Shown one piece after another: positions 9,018 through 18,464 of a stretch of DNA of 64,000 nucleotides (its first letter is position 1; each line of letters starts with the position of its first letter). The notes under the pieces were generated by a model that was given only the letters and a program-made list of their open reading frames with translations, had not been told where the DNA came from and made no database searches. Position numbers and translations under genes: made by a program. This DNA comes from Leptolyngbyaceae cyanobacterium C42_A2020_001 (GTDB taxonomy: Bacteria > Cyanobacteriota > Cyanobacteriia > Leptolyngbyales > Leptolyngbyaceae): NCBI GenBank assembly GCA_015272515.1, contig JACYLN010000061.1, positions 84,439-148,438 on the forward strand. Reading direction: 5' to 3'.

Positions 9018-11150
9018 CTAAACCATTTCCATCAAGATTTTTTGTGAGCTTTGTTCTGGGCTGTCGTTGGTGGGGTGCCGCTGCACGTATCGCCCATCGG
9101 ACTGTAAATCCCAGGCTTGGCGATTGTCCGCCAGCATGATGCCTAAAATTTCTTGCAAATCAAGGGCGATCGCTGGGTCTTCAATCGGTACAACCGCTTC
9201 CACTCGCCGGTCTAAATTCCGTTGCATCCAATCGGCACTGCCAATGAAAATTTCTTCATGACCCGCGTTGTGAAAGTAAAAGATGCGGGAATGTTCCAGA
9301 AAGCGCCCTACGATGCTAATGACGCGAATCTTGTCACTCACGCCTGGCACACCCGGACGTAAGCAGCACATTCCCCGTACAATCAGATCGACCTGCACAC
9401 CTGCTTGAGACGCGCGATACAACTCAATGATGATAAGTGGATCGATGAGCGCATTCATTTTGGCGACAATGCGGGCGTGTTGCCCCTGGCGGGCGTGCTC
9501 AGCCTCTCGTTTGATCAACGTCGTCATGCGATCGCGTAGACTTACGGGAGCTACCAACAGTTTGCGGTAGCCTTTCTGGCGAGAGTACCCGGTTAGGTAG
9601 TTAAACAAGTCTGTGAGATCTGCCCCCAGATCTTCTCGACTGCTTAATAGCCCGATGTCGGTATAGAGCCGAGCCGTTTTAGAGTTGTAGTTACCAGTGC
9701 CAATATGCACATACCGACGAATTCGCCCCTCCTCTCGCCGAACCACCAACACAACCTTCGTATGTGTCTTCAAACCCACGAGTCCATAAACCACGTGCAC
9801 GCCGCTATTCTCTAACCTGCGTGCCCAAATGATGTTGTTCTCCTCATCAAACCGGGCTTTAATCTCCATTAGCACAGCAACCTGCTTACCGTTTTCAGCC
9901 GCTTCAATTAATGCATTTAAGATGGGCGAATCTCCGGATGTACGATACATGGTCATTTTGATCGCTAACACATCGGGATCATTCGCTGACTCCATGATGA
10001 AACGTTGAACCGTGCGGGAGAACGAATGATAAGGGTGATGCACCATTACATCCTGTTTCCTCAGAATTGCGAATAAGTCTCCTGCGACATCAACTTTATT
10101 GGTTGCGGAGTCGCGATCGCGGCGCAGTACAGGTGGCACAGAGGAAACGCAGGGTGGGTCTTTAAGGTCTGGTAAGGGCAGTTCCATGAAAGACATCACA
10201 TCTCGCAGGCACAGCAGCCCAGGAACCTCGTAGATGTCTTCTGGGGTTAAATCCATTTCTTCTAGCAACGTGGCGCGAATGTTTTCTGGCATAGATGCAT
10301 GAACCTCCAACCGCACAATCGAGCCTCCCATGCGTCGCTTACGGAGTTCTTGTTCGATCGCCAGCAGTAAATCTTCTGCCTCATCTTCTTCCAATGTCAG
10401 GTCGTTGTCTCGCGTCACCCGAAATGGGTGATATTCCTGAATGTCCATTCCTGGAAAGAGGGTTGTCAGGTTGTGCGCGATGGCTTGCTCCAGCGGCACC
10501 CCCGTCCAGATGGCTTGAACTCCTTTCTTTTGCCGTCGCAGTTCTTCTGGTAGAGGGATAAAGCGGGGTAGGCTATTGGGAACTTTTACTCTGGCAAACA
10601 GTTCTTTGTGTTGCTCTGGGTCTTGGATGACGACTGCCAGATTTAAGCTGAGGTTTGAGATATAGGGGAATGGGTGACTGGGGTCGATCGCAAGCGGAGT
10701 GAGAACCGGAAAAATTTGCTCTTGAAAGTAGTGTTGTAGATAGGTGCGTTGCTCCTGGTCAAGATCAATATAGTCCAGCAGATGAACCCCGTGGGCAGAT
10801 AGCTGGGGACGCAGCGCCGCCTCAAAGTGCTGATGTTGCTTTGCTACCATTGGGCGCAGCCGTTGGCTGATTAAGGAAAGCTGATTTTGAGCGGTGCGCC
10901 CATCAGCGGAAAGTTTTGTAACGTTGGCTTCGACCTGTTGTTTGAGTGCAGCAACGCGTACCATGAAATATTCATCCAGGTTGGAGCTGAAGATGGCTAA
11001 GAATTTGAGGCGTTCTAGCAGGGGTGTGCGAGGGTCAAAGGCTTCGTGCAAGACGCGATTGTTAAATTCCAGCCAACTTGTTTCTCGGTTGAAGTAATAT
11101 TGGGGATCACTCAGATTGATTTCTGCGGGCGGGGTTTTACGTCTAGGCAT
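9018..11150 (-). CDS. ppk1: Polyphosphate kinase 1
   Basis: PPK1 reversibly transfers the gamma-phosphate of ATP to polyphosphate, building the cell's phosphate store; it is usually peripheral to the membrane. The 710 residues match the family. The N-terminal domain begins YFNRETSWLEFNNRVLHEAF, followed by the head domain and two phospholipase D-like C-terminal domains. The first contains the phospho-accepting His in LKTHTKVVLVVRR, the second the HNAGHEEIFIGSADWMQRNL motif. The start ATG at 11150 is only 2 bases from the stop of the 73-residue gene at 11153-11374, so the two are probably co-transcribed and translationally coupled. The product is expected to act in phosphate storage and stress. 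Confidence 0.96.
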   Translation of the reverse strand: MPRRKTPPAEINLSDPQYYFNRETSWLEFNNRVLHEAFDPRTPLLERLKFLAIFSSNLDEYFMVRVAALKQQVEANVTKLSADGRTAQNQLSLISQRLRPMVAKQHQHFEAALRPQLSAHGVHLLDYIDLDQEQRTYLQHYFQEQIFPVLTPLAIDPSHPFPYISNLSLNLAVVIQDPEQHKELFARVKVPNSLPRFIPLPEELRRQKKGVQAIWTGVPLEQAIAHNLTTLFPGMDIQEYHPFRVTRDNDLTLEEDEAEDLLLAIEQELRKRRMGGSIVRLEVHASMPENIRATLLEEMDLTPEDIYEVPGLLCLRDVMSFMELPLPDLKDPPCVSSVPPVLRRDRDSATNKVDVAGDLFAILRKQDVMVHHPYHSFSRTVQRFIMESANDPDVLAIKMTMYRTSGDSPILNALIEAAENGKQVAVLMEIKARFDEENNIIWARRLENSGVHVVYGLVGLKTHTKVVLVVRREEGRIRRYVHIGTGNYNSKTARLYTDIGLLSSREDLGADLTDLFNYLTGYSRQKGYRKLLVAPVSLRDRMTTLIKREAEHARQGQHARIVAKMNALIDPLIIIELYRASQAGVQVDLIVRGMCCLRPGVPGVSDKIRVISIVGRFLEHSRIFYFHNAGHEEIFIGSADWMQRNLDRRVEAVVPIEDPAIALDLQEILGIMLADNRQAWDLQSDGRYVQRHPTNDSPEQSSQKILMEMV

Positions 11151-11152
11151 AA

Positions 11153-11374
11153 TTAGCCAAATACCTCATCTTCAATTCCCTTCCACCACTCGCCCAGGTC
11201 CATGAGTTCCTGATGCAAACTAGCGATCGCATCTGCGTATTCTTCAGGCGTGAATTGCTCCCGATTTTCCTGTAATTTCTTGAGCCGTAGTTGCGCTAAC
11301 AACCAGGGTTTGGAGATACCATCAGTTTCTTCAATATAACGAGCTAAATTCTCGTTGTTTAATTGGCTGTCCAC
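11153..11374 (-). CDS. Small conserved protein upstream of ppk1
   Basis: This 73-residue, acidic, helix-rich soluble protein (motifs GISKPWLLAQLRLKKLQ and FTPEEYADAIASLHQELMDLGEWWKG) has no recognised domain, signal peptide or membrane segment. It ends 2 bases before the ppk1 start, so it is the first gene of a two-gene unit. A role linked to polyphosphate metabolism is inferred from context only. Composition is like that of its neighbours, so it looks like a native, maintained gene. Confidence 0.75.
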   Translation of the reverse strand: MDSQLNNENLARYIEETDGISKPWLLAQLRLKKLQENREQFTPEEYADAIASLHQELMDLGEWWKGIEDEVFG

Positions 11375-11439
11375 GCTCGAATAAGCCTCCTATAATTCCC
11401 GATAACACAAATACTCACTCTTAACATTTGACCATTTCC

Positions 11440-12204
11440 ATGACCTCCCAGAACACCCTGGAGTTGGCAAAACGAGGTGATCCAGCCGCGATCGCCATAA
11501 TTTTGACTTACCATCTTTCGCAGCGTTTCAACACTACCGCAAGCGTGATTCGACTTGGTGACTATTTATCTGTTCTGATTGATGCAGCGTTTGCGGCAGA
11601 ACAAACCATGCTAGTGAAGCTGGTTTTGGAGATTTTGAAGAACCTGGGAATTGATGGAATTACGACGCTGGAGGTTAGCGCTAGACGAATTGGTGATCAA
11701 GAATTGCTTTGGAGTCAGACAATAGAACTTACAGACTCTCACCCCCTTGATTTGGCAATGAATTCCGAATCGATTAATCTTGATACTTCTGACCTGACGG
11801 CTTCGCCGACTAGCGCGATCGCTACAACAACAGCTCAACCTCACCCAACAACGCCTTCTAATGCAACCATTTCATCGGAGTCACCACCCACCGCGATCGC
11901 GAATGCTGAGGATGCCGACTGGAATGCGACCCTCAAGACCTTACTGCTTCGTCCCGAAATGCTTGCTTTAGTGGCATTTGCGCTGATTCTGGTACTCTGG
12001 GACACTTATGCCGAATGGCTAGGGGAGATTAACCCCAACGAACCACTGTCTGGCGCAAAACTTGCCCGTCGCCTCGGCATCAGTACCACTACATTAAGCC
12101 GCTACAAACAGCGAGCAAATTTTAGTGCATGGAGTCAAGATTTAGACCCAGATGGCATTGCCTGGGTTTATGAAGGTAGCCGCTTTGTGCCAAAGGTTTA
12201 CTGA
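11440..12204 (+). CDS. Cyanobacterial protein with one membrane helix and a C-terminal helix-turn-helix
   Basis: I chose ATG 11440; an in-frame TTG lies 12 bases upstream. The roughly 254-residue product has an N-terminal helical domain (ELAKRGDPAAIAIILTYHL... and LSVLIDAAFAAEQ...), a Ser/Thr/Ala-rich linker, a hydrophobic segment (MLALVAFALILVLWDTYAEWL) and a C-terminal helix-turn-helix-like segment (LSGAKLARRLGISTTTLSRYK) followed by SRFVPKVY. The N-terminal domain is familiar from other cyanobacterial proteins of unknown function. A membrane-tethered DNA-binding or regulatory role is possible but not shown. It is transcribed divergently from the small-gene/ppk1 unit across about 65 bases. 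Confidence 0.75.
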   Translation: MTSQNTLELAKRGDPAAIAIILTYHLSQRFNTTASVIRLGDYLSVLIDAAFAAEQTMLVKLVLEILKNLGIDGITTLEVSARRIGDQELLWSQTIELTDSHPLDLAMNSESINLDTSDLTASPTSAIATTTAQPHPTTPSNATISSESPPTAIANAEDADWNATLKTLLLRPEMLALVAFALILVLWDTYAEWLGEINPNEPLSGAKLARRLGISTTTLSRYKQRANFSAWSQDLDPDGIAWVYEGSRFVPKVY

Positions 12205-12222
12205 GCGCCTAGCATCTCAGGG

Positions 12223-12915
12223 TCATACCAATGCCTTCGACGGTTGCCACTGCTGCAAACCTTCTAGAACCTGGGCAGCCGTTGCTGTCCAACCAACAAT
12301 CCCTCCCTGAGCACGCACCATTTCCAGGGTCGCTTGCTTGAATTCGGGAAAATAGCTTTCAGTGCAGTCTTCCACCATGAGGCACTCGTAGCCGCGATCG
12401 TTTGCTTCCCGCATTGTTGTTTGCACACACACCTCGGTCGTTACACCCGTGATAAACAGGTGTGTAATTCCTTGCTCTTGCAGAATCGACTCCATATTGG
12501 TAGCGTAGAACGCGCCTTTACCAGGCTTATGGATCACAAACTCGCCCGGTACCGGTGCTAATTCTGGAATAATCCCATTGCCGGGTTCTCCTTTCACCAG
12601 GATGCGTCCCATTGGTCCTTCAGAACCGATTGTCAGTTCTCCTTTACCACGACGAACTTTAGACGGAGGACAATCAGACAGATCGGGTAGATGACACTCC
12701 AGGGTGTGAATAATTGGTAGCCCAAGCTCACGGAAGCCGGCAATGAGTTGCTGGAGGGTGGGAACGATCGCTTGCAGGCGCGCTACATCATTACCCAGCG
12801 CATCACCAAAGCCTCCCGGCTCCATAAAATCTCGCTGCATATCAATCACTACTAGAGCAACCTGGCTCGATTCCGGCAGTTCATATTCATACGGCAGCGC
12901 AGCAATGTAAACCAT
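12223..12915 (-). CDS. Isochorismatase-family cysteine amidohydrolase
   Basis: The 230-residue product belongs to the isochorismatase-like hydrolases. The Cys/Lys/Asp triad is visible: Asp25 in VVIDMQRDF, Lys133 in HKPGKGAF, and the nucleophile Cys163 in [16 protein letters not shown]. Its overall pattern resembles biuret- or other small-amide-hydrolysing members more than isochorismatase, so it probably splits an amide or ureide. It is the last gene of the minus-strand unit with the BMP-type ABC transporter (about 108 bases after the ATPase stop), so its substrate or a breakdown product may be what the transporter imports. The substrate cannot be assigned from sequence. Confidence 0.85.
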   Translation of the reverse strand: MVYIAALPYEYELPESSQVALVVIDMQRDFMEPGGFGDALGNDVARLQAIVPTLQQLIAGFRELGLPIIHTLECHLPDLSDCPPSKVRRGKGELTIGSEGPMGRILVKGEPGNGIIPELAPVPGEFVIHKPGKGAFYATNMESILQEQGITHLFITGVTTEVCVQTTMREANDRGYECLMVEDCTESYFPEFKQATLEMVRAQGGIVGWTATAAQVLEGLQQWQPSKALV

Positions 12916-12924
12916 TTGTCCTCC

Positions 12925-13020
12925 CTATCCCCCAAACCCGATACCCATTTCCTTAACTGAGCAAGCTTAAGGCATTGCCCCTACGGTTTGCTCATTCCCC
13001 ATTCCCTATTTCCATTCCCA
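12925..13020. repeat. C-rich intergenic tract
   Basis: The gap between the amidohydrolase and the ABC ATPase contains two C-rich runs (TATCCCCCAAACCCGATACCC at 12926-12946 and CATTCCCCATTCCC at about 12990-13004) around a central GAGCAAGCTTAAGGC segment. They are complementary in character to the G-rich tracts at 2491-2537 and 40990-41067. Confidence 0.4.
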
Positions 13021-13023
13021 ACT

Positions 13024-14589
13024 TCAATGCCCCGCCATCGCGTGACCGATCGCGGCAAAGTCTGCCGTCTCAATGGGGCTTTCATAGGCAAAGGTGCCAC
13101 CGCTGATTACCAGGATGCGATCGGACAACTTCAACAGTTCGTCCAGATCTTCACTGACCAGCAGAACTGCTACCCCTCGGTTTCGAGCATTCAAAATTTG
13201 GCTATGGATGTAATCCACCATCGCAAAGTCCAATCCAAAGCAAGGGTTCGCCGCAATCAATAAATTAATCTTTTCAGATGAAAGTTCTCGTGCCAGGACA
13301 GTGCGCTGCACATTTCCACCCGACAAGTTACCCACGGGTGTTTCGGGAGAAGGCGTTTTGATCTTAAAGGTGTTGATCAGGTTTGTTGCCATGTCTCGAA
13401 TCGCTTTAAAGATAAGCATCGCCCCCTTTGCCTGGGGGGGTTTGTCAAACGTGCGAAGCGCCAAGTTTTCGGCGACACTCATATGGGCAACACAGGCATT
13501 TTTCAGCGGCTCTTCCGGCAAAACAAACACGTGGTTGTTGTCAATTTCTTTGCGAGTAGCAAAGTAGGGCTTGCCATTGACGACGACTTGCCCGCCTGTG
13601 AGCGATCGCTGCCCTGCCAGCACCTCGACCAGTTCTCGCTGTCCGTTACCCGAAATTCCTGCAATTCCAACAATCTCGCCGCTGTGAACTGTCAAATTCA
13701 CGCCATGCACCGCTTCTACACCGTTATCTTTGTTGGCATGGAGATCTTTCAACTCCAACACGGGCACCACTTCAGGATGGGGAGTCTTCTCCACCTTCTG
13801 GGGTTCGCGCTTTTCGCCCATCATCATTTCTGCCATCTGTGCCACGCTGAGGTCTTTCACAACTCCCGTTCCGGCATACTTCCCTTTCCGCAGAACCGTG
13901 ATTTCGTCGCAGAAAGAGGTGACTTCGCGGAATTTATGGCTGATGATCAAAACGCTTAACTTGCCATCGGTGACTTGTTCTCGAATTAGCCCCAGAACCT
14001 CATCCGCTTCTGCGGGAGTCAGCACTGACGTGGGTTCATCGAGAATCAAGATTTTACTCTTCAAATAGAGCTGTTTCAGAATCTCCAGCTTTTGCTTTTC
14101 GCCTGCGGCGAGCTGCCCCACTGGCGTTTCGACGGGCACCTTAAACGGAGCGTTCGCCATAAATGCATTGAGATGGTCCAGTTCTTGCTTCCAGTTGATC
14201 ACTGTTTGGCTGTCAAAGCGCGACAGAACTAGATTTTCGGCAACGGTCATGGCTGGAACGGAAGTGAAATGCTGATAAACCATGCCAATGCCGTATTTGT
14301 GAGCATCGCGAGGGCTGGCGATCGCTTGAGCGTGCTTGTTAATCAACACGTCTCCATGATCTGGTTTGTAAAAGCCCATGATGCATTTCACCAGGGTACT
14401 TTTCCCAGCTCCGTTTTCCCCCAAAAGCGCATGAAACGTCGCAGGTTTGAGATGCAAAGAGACATTATCGAGCGCCACAAGGCTACCAAACCGCTTGGTC
14501 ATGTTCACCACTTCAAGCTCTGGCGGTGCGGTAATAGTGTGTAGATCGGGTAGAGTGTTCGGTTCGGTTTGGCTAGCAACGTCGGTCAT
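13024..14589 (-). CDS. ABC transporter ATPase, two nucleotide-binding domains (BMP/nucleoside type)
   Basis: The 521-residue protein fuses two ATPase domains, as in sugar and nucleoside importers (RbsA/NupA type). Domain one has Walker A GENGAGKST, a diverged signature (AAGEKQKLEI) and Walker B KILILDEPTSVLTPAEA. Domain two has the relaxed Walker A usual for this class (GISGNGQREL), the signature LSGGNVQRTVLAREL and a diverged Walker B (INLLIAANPCFGLD). It powers the two permeases encoded upstream (15736-16878 and 14707-15666). It follows the second permease by 117 bases in the same unit. It is cytoplasmic and membrane-associated through the permeases. Confidence 0.9.
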   Translation of the reverse strand: MTDVASQTEPNTLPDLHTITAPPELEVVNMTKRFGSLVALDNVSLHLKPATFHALLGENGAGKSTLVKCIMGFYKPDHGDVLINKHAQAIASPRDAHKYGIGMVYQHFTSVPAMTVAENLVLSRFDSQTVINWKQELDHLNAFMANAPFKVPVETPVGQLAAGEKQKLEILKQLYLKSKILILDEPTSVLTPAEADEVLGLIREQVTDGKLSVLIISHKFREVTSFCDEITVLRKGKYAGTGVVKDLSVAQMAEMMMGEKREPQKVEKTPHPEVVPVLELKDLHANKDNGVEAVHGVNLTVHSGEIVGIAGISGNGQRELVEVLAGQRSLTGGQVVVNGKPYFATRKEIDNNHVFVLPEEPLKNACVAHMSVAENLALRTFDKPPQAKGAMLIFKAIRDMATNLINTFKIKTPSPETPVGNLSGGNVQRTVLARELSSEKINLLIAANPCFGLDFAMVDYIHSQILNARNRGVAVLLVSEDLDELLKLSDRILVISGGTFAYESPIETADFAAIGHAMAGH

Positions 14590-14706
14590 AGTGCCTCCAG
14601 GGAGGGAGATAGAGCAGTTGAATCAAGTGAAATGGTGATTAGCAAAGACAAGGGGCGGTCTTGGGTGTAACTTGGGAAATGAGAGCGATCGCGGTTCTGG
14701 AAAGCG

Positions 14707-15666
14707 TTACCCACTAATCGTACCCAACGCACCAGGCGCTCCAGACAAGGTTTTCTTAGGTGAGCACGTAAGGATCATAATCAGCAGCGTTAGGAAATAA
14801 GGTGCTGCATTAAACAGGTAATATCCTTGATCAATCCCCACAGCTTGTAGAGCAGGACCGATCGATTGGGCACCTCCGAAGAACAAAGAAGCCCATAAAC
14901 ACTGAATTGGGTTCCAACGAGCAAAAATAACCAGTGCCACTGCCATTAAGCCCTGACCACTCGAAATTCGCTCCGTCCAACTACCAGGGTATACCAGCGA
15001 CAGGTAAGCTCCCCCAATTCCTGCGAGAAAGCTACCTGCAATAATGCACAGCATCCTCACCTTTTTGATCGACACTCCCATCGCCAACGCAGCATCTGGA
15101 CTATCTCCCACCGCCCGCACAAACAAACCAGGACGAGTGGAGTTAAAGAACCAATTCATTAAAGGGGCGAGTGCCAACCCAATCAAAAATAAGGGGCTAA
15201 TTTTGAGGGCTGATTGTAGCGCTGGTAAGCCTGAAAACAATTGTCCTAGCTCAATCGAGGGCAACTGGGGAGCCTGCGGCTGGATAAACGGTTTTCCTAG
15301 AAAAAACGCAACCCCGCTGCCAAAGATAATCATGGCGATGCCGACTGCAATATCGTTGACCTTTGGCTGCTGAGACAACCAGGCATGAATAAACCCCATT
15401 GCCATTCCAGCAATACCTGCAACTAAAACACCCAACCAGGGAGAGGCGGCTGGGGTCATTCCCCACTTTTCAGATCCTAGATAGGAGATGGCGTAGGCGC
15501 TCATTGCCCCCATCAGCAAAGTCCCTTCTAGTCCAAGATTGATTTTGCCGCTTTTTTCGGTGAGGCATTCTCCCAAGCTGACAAATAGGAATGGAGCACT
15601 GCCCCGCAGGGTTCCTGCCAAGATACCGAGGGGAACTCCCCACCAACCCAGTGTTTCTGCTGCCAT
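14707..15666 (-). CDS. ABC transporter permease (BMP/nucleoside type, second subunit)
   Basis: The 319-residue multi-spanning protein belongs to the BPD-transporter family 2 permeases of nucleoside/BMP importers. Many hydrophobic helices are visible, starting with SAPFLFVSLGECLTEKSGKINLGLEG, the typical conserved segment of this subunit, then MAMGFIHAWLSQQPKVNDIAVGIAMIIFGSG. It pairs with the product of 15736-16878 to form the membrane channel and is energised by the ATPase at 13024-14589. The gap to the upstream permease is about 70 bases, consistent with one transcript. Confidence 0.9.
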   Translation of the reverse strand: MAAETLGWWGVPLGILAGTLRGSAPFLFVSLGECLTEKSGKINLGLEGTLLMGAMSAYAISYLGSEKWGMTPAASPWLGVLVAGIAGMAMGFIHAWLSQQPKVNDIAVGIAMIIFGSGVAFFLGKPFIQPQAPQLPSIELGQLFSGLPALQSALKISPLFLIGLALAPLMNWFFNSTRPGLFVRAVGDSPDAALAMGVSIKKVRMLCIIAGSFLAGIGGAYLSLVYPGSWTERISSGQGLMAVALVIFARWNPIQCLWASLFFGGAQSIGPALQAVGIDQGYYLFNAAPYFLTLLIMILTCSPKKTLSGAPGALGTISG

Positions 15667-15735
15667 GAAATTATCGTCCTATATGCGCTGCTTCGGTTTG
15701 TGGTTTGAAAAAATGTGTGTTGCTTAGCTATGTTC

Positions 15736-16878
15736 CTAAACGGGAACTGTTGTTGAAGTGGAAGGAGGAGGGGGAGCTGTGATGACTGGCTCTTTGAAAA
15801 TTTTGAAGCGACCATATAGAGAATCGCTGTACAAAATTACTAAAAAGACAAGTCCTTGAAACACGAGCACGGTTGCATCTGGCATTTCCAGGTTGCGTTG
15901 CAAGGCTCCACCACTGGAAATGATGCCTCCTAGTAGAATGGCAACCAGGGTGCAGGCGATCGGGTTGTAGCGAGCTACAAAAGCTACCAGAATGCCGGTG
16001 TAGCCATAACCTGCCACCAGCGATTCGTTCACTCGTCCGTGCACAGCCGCTACTTCTGCCATGCCTGCCAAGCCAGCACAGGATCCTGCCAGGAAGCAGA
16101 TGATGATAGTCAACTTGCCGACCGGGAGTCCTGCAATCCGGGCAGCCTTTACGTTGCCGCCTGCGGTGCGGGCAGCGAAGCCAAACGTGGTGTGCTGAAT
16201 TAGGATGTAGGCAAGGATGCAAACAATAATTCCGTAAAGCAAACCGAAGTGAATTCGAGTGGCTGGCAGATTGGCTAAACGATTGACTTCTGGTAACGCA
16301 AAGCTAGAGGCTTTAATCGTCTCGCCAGGATCTTTGATGGGACCGCCAACGAGTTGGTTCATGATGGCGATCGCAATGTAGTTCATCAGCAAACTACTGA
16401 TCGTTTCATTTACTGCCCGGTAATGTCTTAGAGCACCGACAATCGCAATCCAAACCCCACCTGCAATAATCCCTGCGATCGCCATTCCTGCCAGAACAAC
16501 AAATGAAGGAATGCCAGAAACTTGTTGAAGTTGGGCTGCATTGGGTGTAACGCTGCCAAAAGAAAGTGTGAGACCCACGATGATGGAGGCCAATCCTCCC
16601 ATCACCAATGCGCCTTCATTCCCAATAATCATTAACCCCAATCGGGCTGGGAGGGCAGTACACAGCGCCGTTAACATGAGTGGGGCAGATCGCAGTAATG
16701 TTCCCTGAAACGCCCGCCAATTGCCAAACGCTGACTTATAGATCAGTCCGTATACGGCGAGGGGATTTTTGCCACACAGCGCGCAGAACAAACCAAACAA
16801 AACTAAGGAAAACAGCAGAGCACCTACTGGAATTGCGATCGCCTCTGCTGTTTTTCGCCAATTCGTAGAACTGAACAT
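15736..16878 (-). CDS. ABC transporter permease (BMP/nucleoside type, first subunit)
   Basis: The 380-residue permease has about ten hydrophobic segments. The region PLMLTALCTALPARLGLMIIGNEGALVMGGLA and the later RTAGGNVKAARIAGLPVGKLTI are the conserved coupling segments of this family. The start ATG (16876-16878) directly abuts the stop codon of the binding-protein gene (16879-16881), so translation is probably coupled. The C-terminus is a short Pro/Thr-rich tail. Together with the second permease it would import a nucleoside or a similar nitrogen compound captured by the lipoprotein. Confidence 0.9.
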   Translation of the reverse strand: MFSSTNWRKTAEAIAIPVGALLFSLVLFGLFCALCGKNPLAVYGLIYKSAFGNWRAFQGTLLRSAPLMLTALCTALPARLGLMIIGNEGALVMGGLASIIVGLTLSFGSVTPNAAQLQQVSGIPSFVVLAGMAIAGIIAGGVWIAIVGALRHYRAVNETISSLLMNYIAIAIMNQLVGGPIKDPGETIKASSFALPEVNRLANLPATRIHFGLLYGIIVCILAYILIQHTTFGFAARTAGGNVKAARIAGLPVGKLTIIICFLAGSCAGLAGMAEVAAVHGRVNESLVAGYGYTGILVAFVARYNPIACTLVAILLGGIISSGGALQRNLEMPDATVLVFQGLVFLVILYSDSLYGRFKIFKEPVITAPPPPSTSTTVPV

Positions 16879-18063
16879 TTAGCTCACACTTCCGATAACG
16901 CCATTCGCTAGCCAATCAACCTTATCTAATTCAGGATCAGAAACTTTGTACGTAGTTCCCTTAGGAACCCGCACTTTACCTGTGTTGTCCTTAATTTCAC
17001 CCGTATAAACCACTAAAGAACCGTCCACAAACTTACCGGTGGTCGCCTCTGCATCTTTCTTCGTCGCATCTGAGACGGCAGGACCAAAGGGAGCCATCTG
17101 AATATAACCTTCCTTCAAACTTCCCTGAGCGATTCGGACAATACCCCCATCTGCCACCTTCTTCCCGGCTTTAATTTGCTCCACATACTCTTTGTAAATC
17201 TGCCCCCAATGGTAGGTTGTGCCAGTGAGATACCCTTTGGGTGCTAAAGCAGATTGATCAGCGTGGTAACCCGACGAGAGAATGCCACGCTTCTCAGCGG
17301 TTTCGATGACGACTTTGGGGCTGTCAACGTGAACGCCAATCACATCAATACCCTGGTCTGCTAATGAGTTGGTTGCTTCGGCTTCTTTTACCGGCACATT
17401 CCAATCTCCTGTGAAAATGACCTGCATTTTGATGTCTGGCTTCACACTGCGGGCACCCATGATAAAGCCGTTAATATTCCGAATAACTGGATTGACGGGT
17501 TTTGCTGCAACAAACCCTAGCTTTCCACTCTTGGTTGACTGTGCCGCAACTCGACCTGCAATGAACTGCCCTTCATCGGTGTCTGCGTAATAGTTGCCGA
17601 TGTTGGTTGGCATTCCATCTTGCCAAAGCGTTGAGCAGTGGAAAAACTGTACGTCGGGGTATTGCTTCGCCATCTCAACGACGTGAGGGTTGAAATACCC
17701 AAAGGAGGTTGGGAAGATGACCGTTGCTCCATCTTGCTCAATCATGCTACGCATGACTTCTTGCACTTCTTTAGTTTCTGGTACGCTGGCTTGCTCTACC
17801 AGTTTGACCCCCGGAAGCTTTGCGATTTCTTGAGCACCCAGAGCGTGCGCCTGGTTCCAACCGTAATCATCCTTTGCGCCTACATAGACAAACCCAATGG
17901 TTAAAGGCTTGCCTGAGGCATCCCCCGCTGTATCAGTTGTCCCTGTTTCACTGCCGGATGAGCAACCCGCGAGTTTTGTTGTTGCTGCAAACGCCGCTGT
18001 TGCTAAAAGTCCACGAATAACTTGCCGTCTGGGGACATAAATAATGTTTCGATGCGTGCTCAC
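16879..18063 (-). CDS. BMP-family substrate-binding lipoprotein
   Basis: The 394-residue protein is the periplasmic binding component of the ABC importer. The N-terminus has a twin arginine (PRRQVIRGLLATAAF) and a lipobox (KLAGC, Cys34), so it is a probable Tat-exported lipoprotein. The mature part shows the BMP/purine-nucleoside fold: LTIGFVYVGAKDDYGWNQAH, VIFPTSFGYFNPHVVEMAK, QFIAGRVAAQSTKSGKLGFVA and DVIGVHVDSPKVVIETAEKRG. It is the first gene of the operon and would be the most strongly expressed. An NtcA-type promoter lies about 110-150 bases upstream. Known BMP proteins bind nucleosides, but ligands vary, so the substrate remains unassigned. Confidence 0.9.
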   Translation of the reverse strand: MSTHRNIIYVPRRQVIRGLLATAAFAATTKLAGCSSGSETGTTDTAGDASGKPLTIGFVYVGAKDDYGWNQAHALGAQEIAKLPGVKLVEQASVPETKEVQEVMRSMIEQDGATVIFPTSFGYFNPHVVEMAKQYPDVQFFHCSTLWQDGMPTNIGNYYADTDEGQFIAGRVAAQSTKSGKLGFVAAKPVNPVIRNINGFIMGARSVKPDIKMQVIFTGDWNVPVKEAEATNSLADQGIDVIGVHVDSPKVVIETAEKRGILSSGYHADQSALAPKGYLTGTTYHWGQIYKEYVEQIKAGKKVADGGIVRIAQGSLKEGYIQMAPFGPAVSDATKKDAEATTGKFVDGSLVVYTGEIKDNTGKVRVPKGTTYKVSDPELDKVDWLANGVIGSVS

Positions 18064-18172
18064 TCTCTGAATTCTCCTCGTAAAAGGGAAACTAGCGCTG
18101 TAATGGCGGACTGATTCCTAACCCACCAATAGACATTTATTTAATAGCCAATGGAAGCGAAGAATGACTGAA

Positions 18173-18214
18173 AGACTATGGGAAAAATAATTGTTGAAAT
18201 GTATTCAAAAGAAC
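18173..18214 (-). promoter_or_regulatory. Candidate NtcA-activated promoter of the BMP transporter operon
   Basis: Read on the minus strand, GTT-N8-TAC (18214-18201) differs by one base from the NtcA consensus GTA-N8-TAC. After exactly 22 bases comes TAGTCT (18178-18173), which fits the TAN3T -10 element; the canonical spacing is 20-24. Transcription would start near 18166, leaving a leader of about 100 bases before the binding-protein ATG. NtcA activates nitrogen-assimilation genes under nitrogen limitation. Confidence 0.4.
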
Positions 18215-18464
18215 ATTCGCATCGTAAGCAAAATTTAATGATCTCTCAGTGCTCAAATTTTTGGAACAAATGGCGATCGCGTTTGAATAAAAAAATTATG
18301 CAGGTTTTTGAAACGTTATAAAGCAAACGTTTAATGGCGTATTCTCTTAATATTCCTTAACGATATGCTTTATTCTGAGTCAAGGCATTTATAGTCAAGT
18401 GCGTCTGTTGTTCGGTCACATTCTGGTTTTCTCAAAGACAAATTTAGGTCTGTTGTTATTTGGC

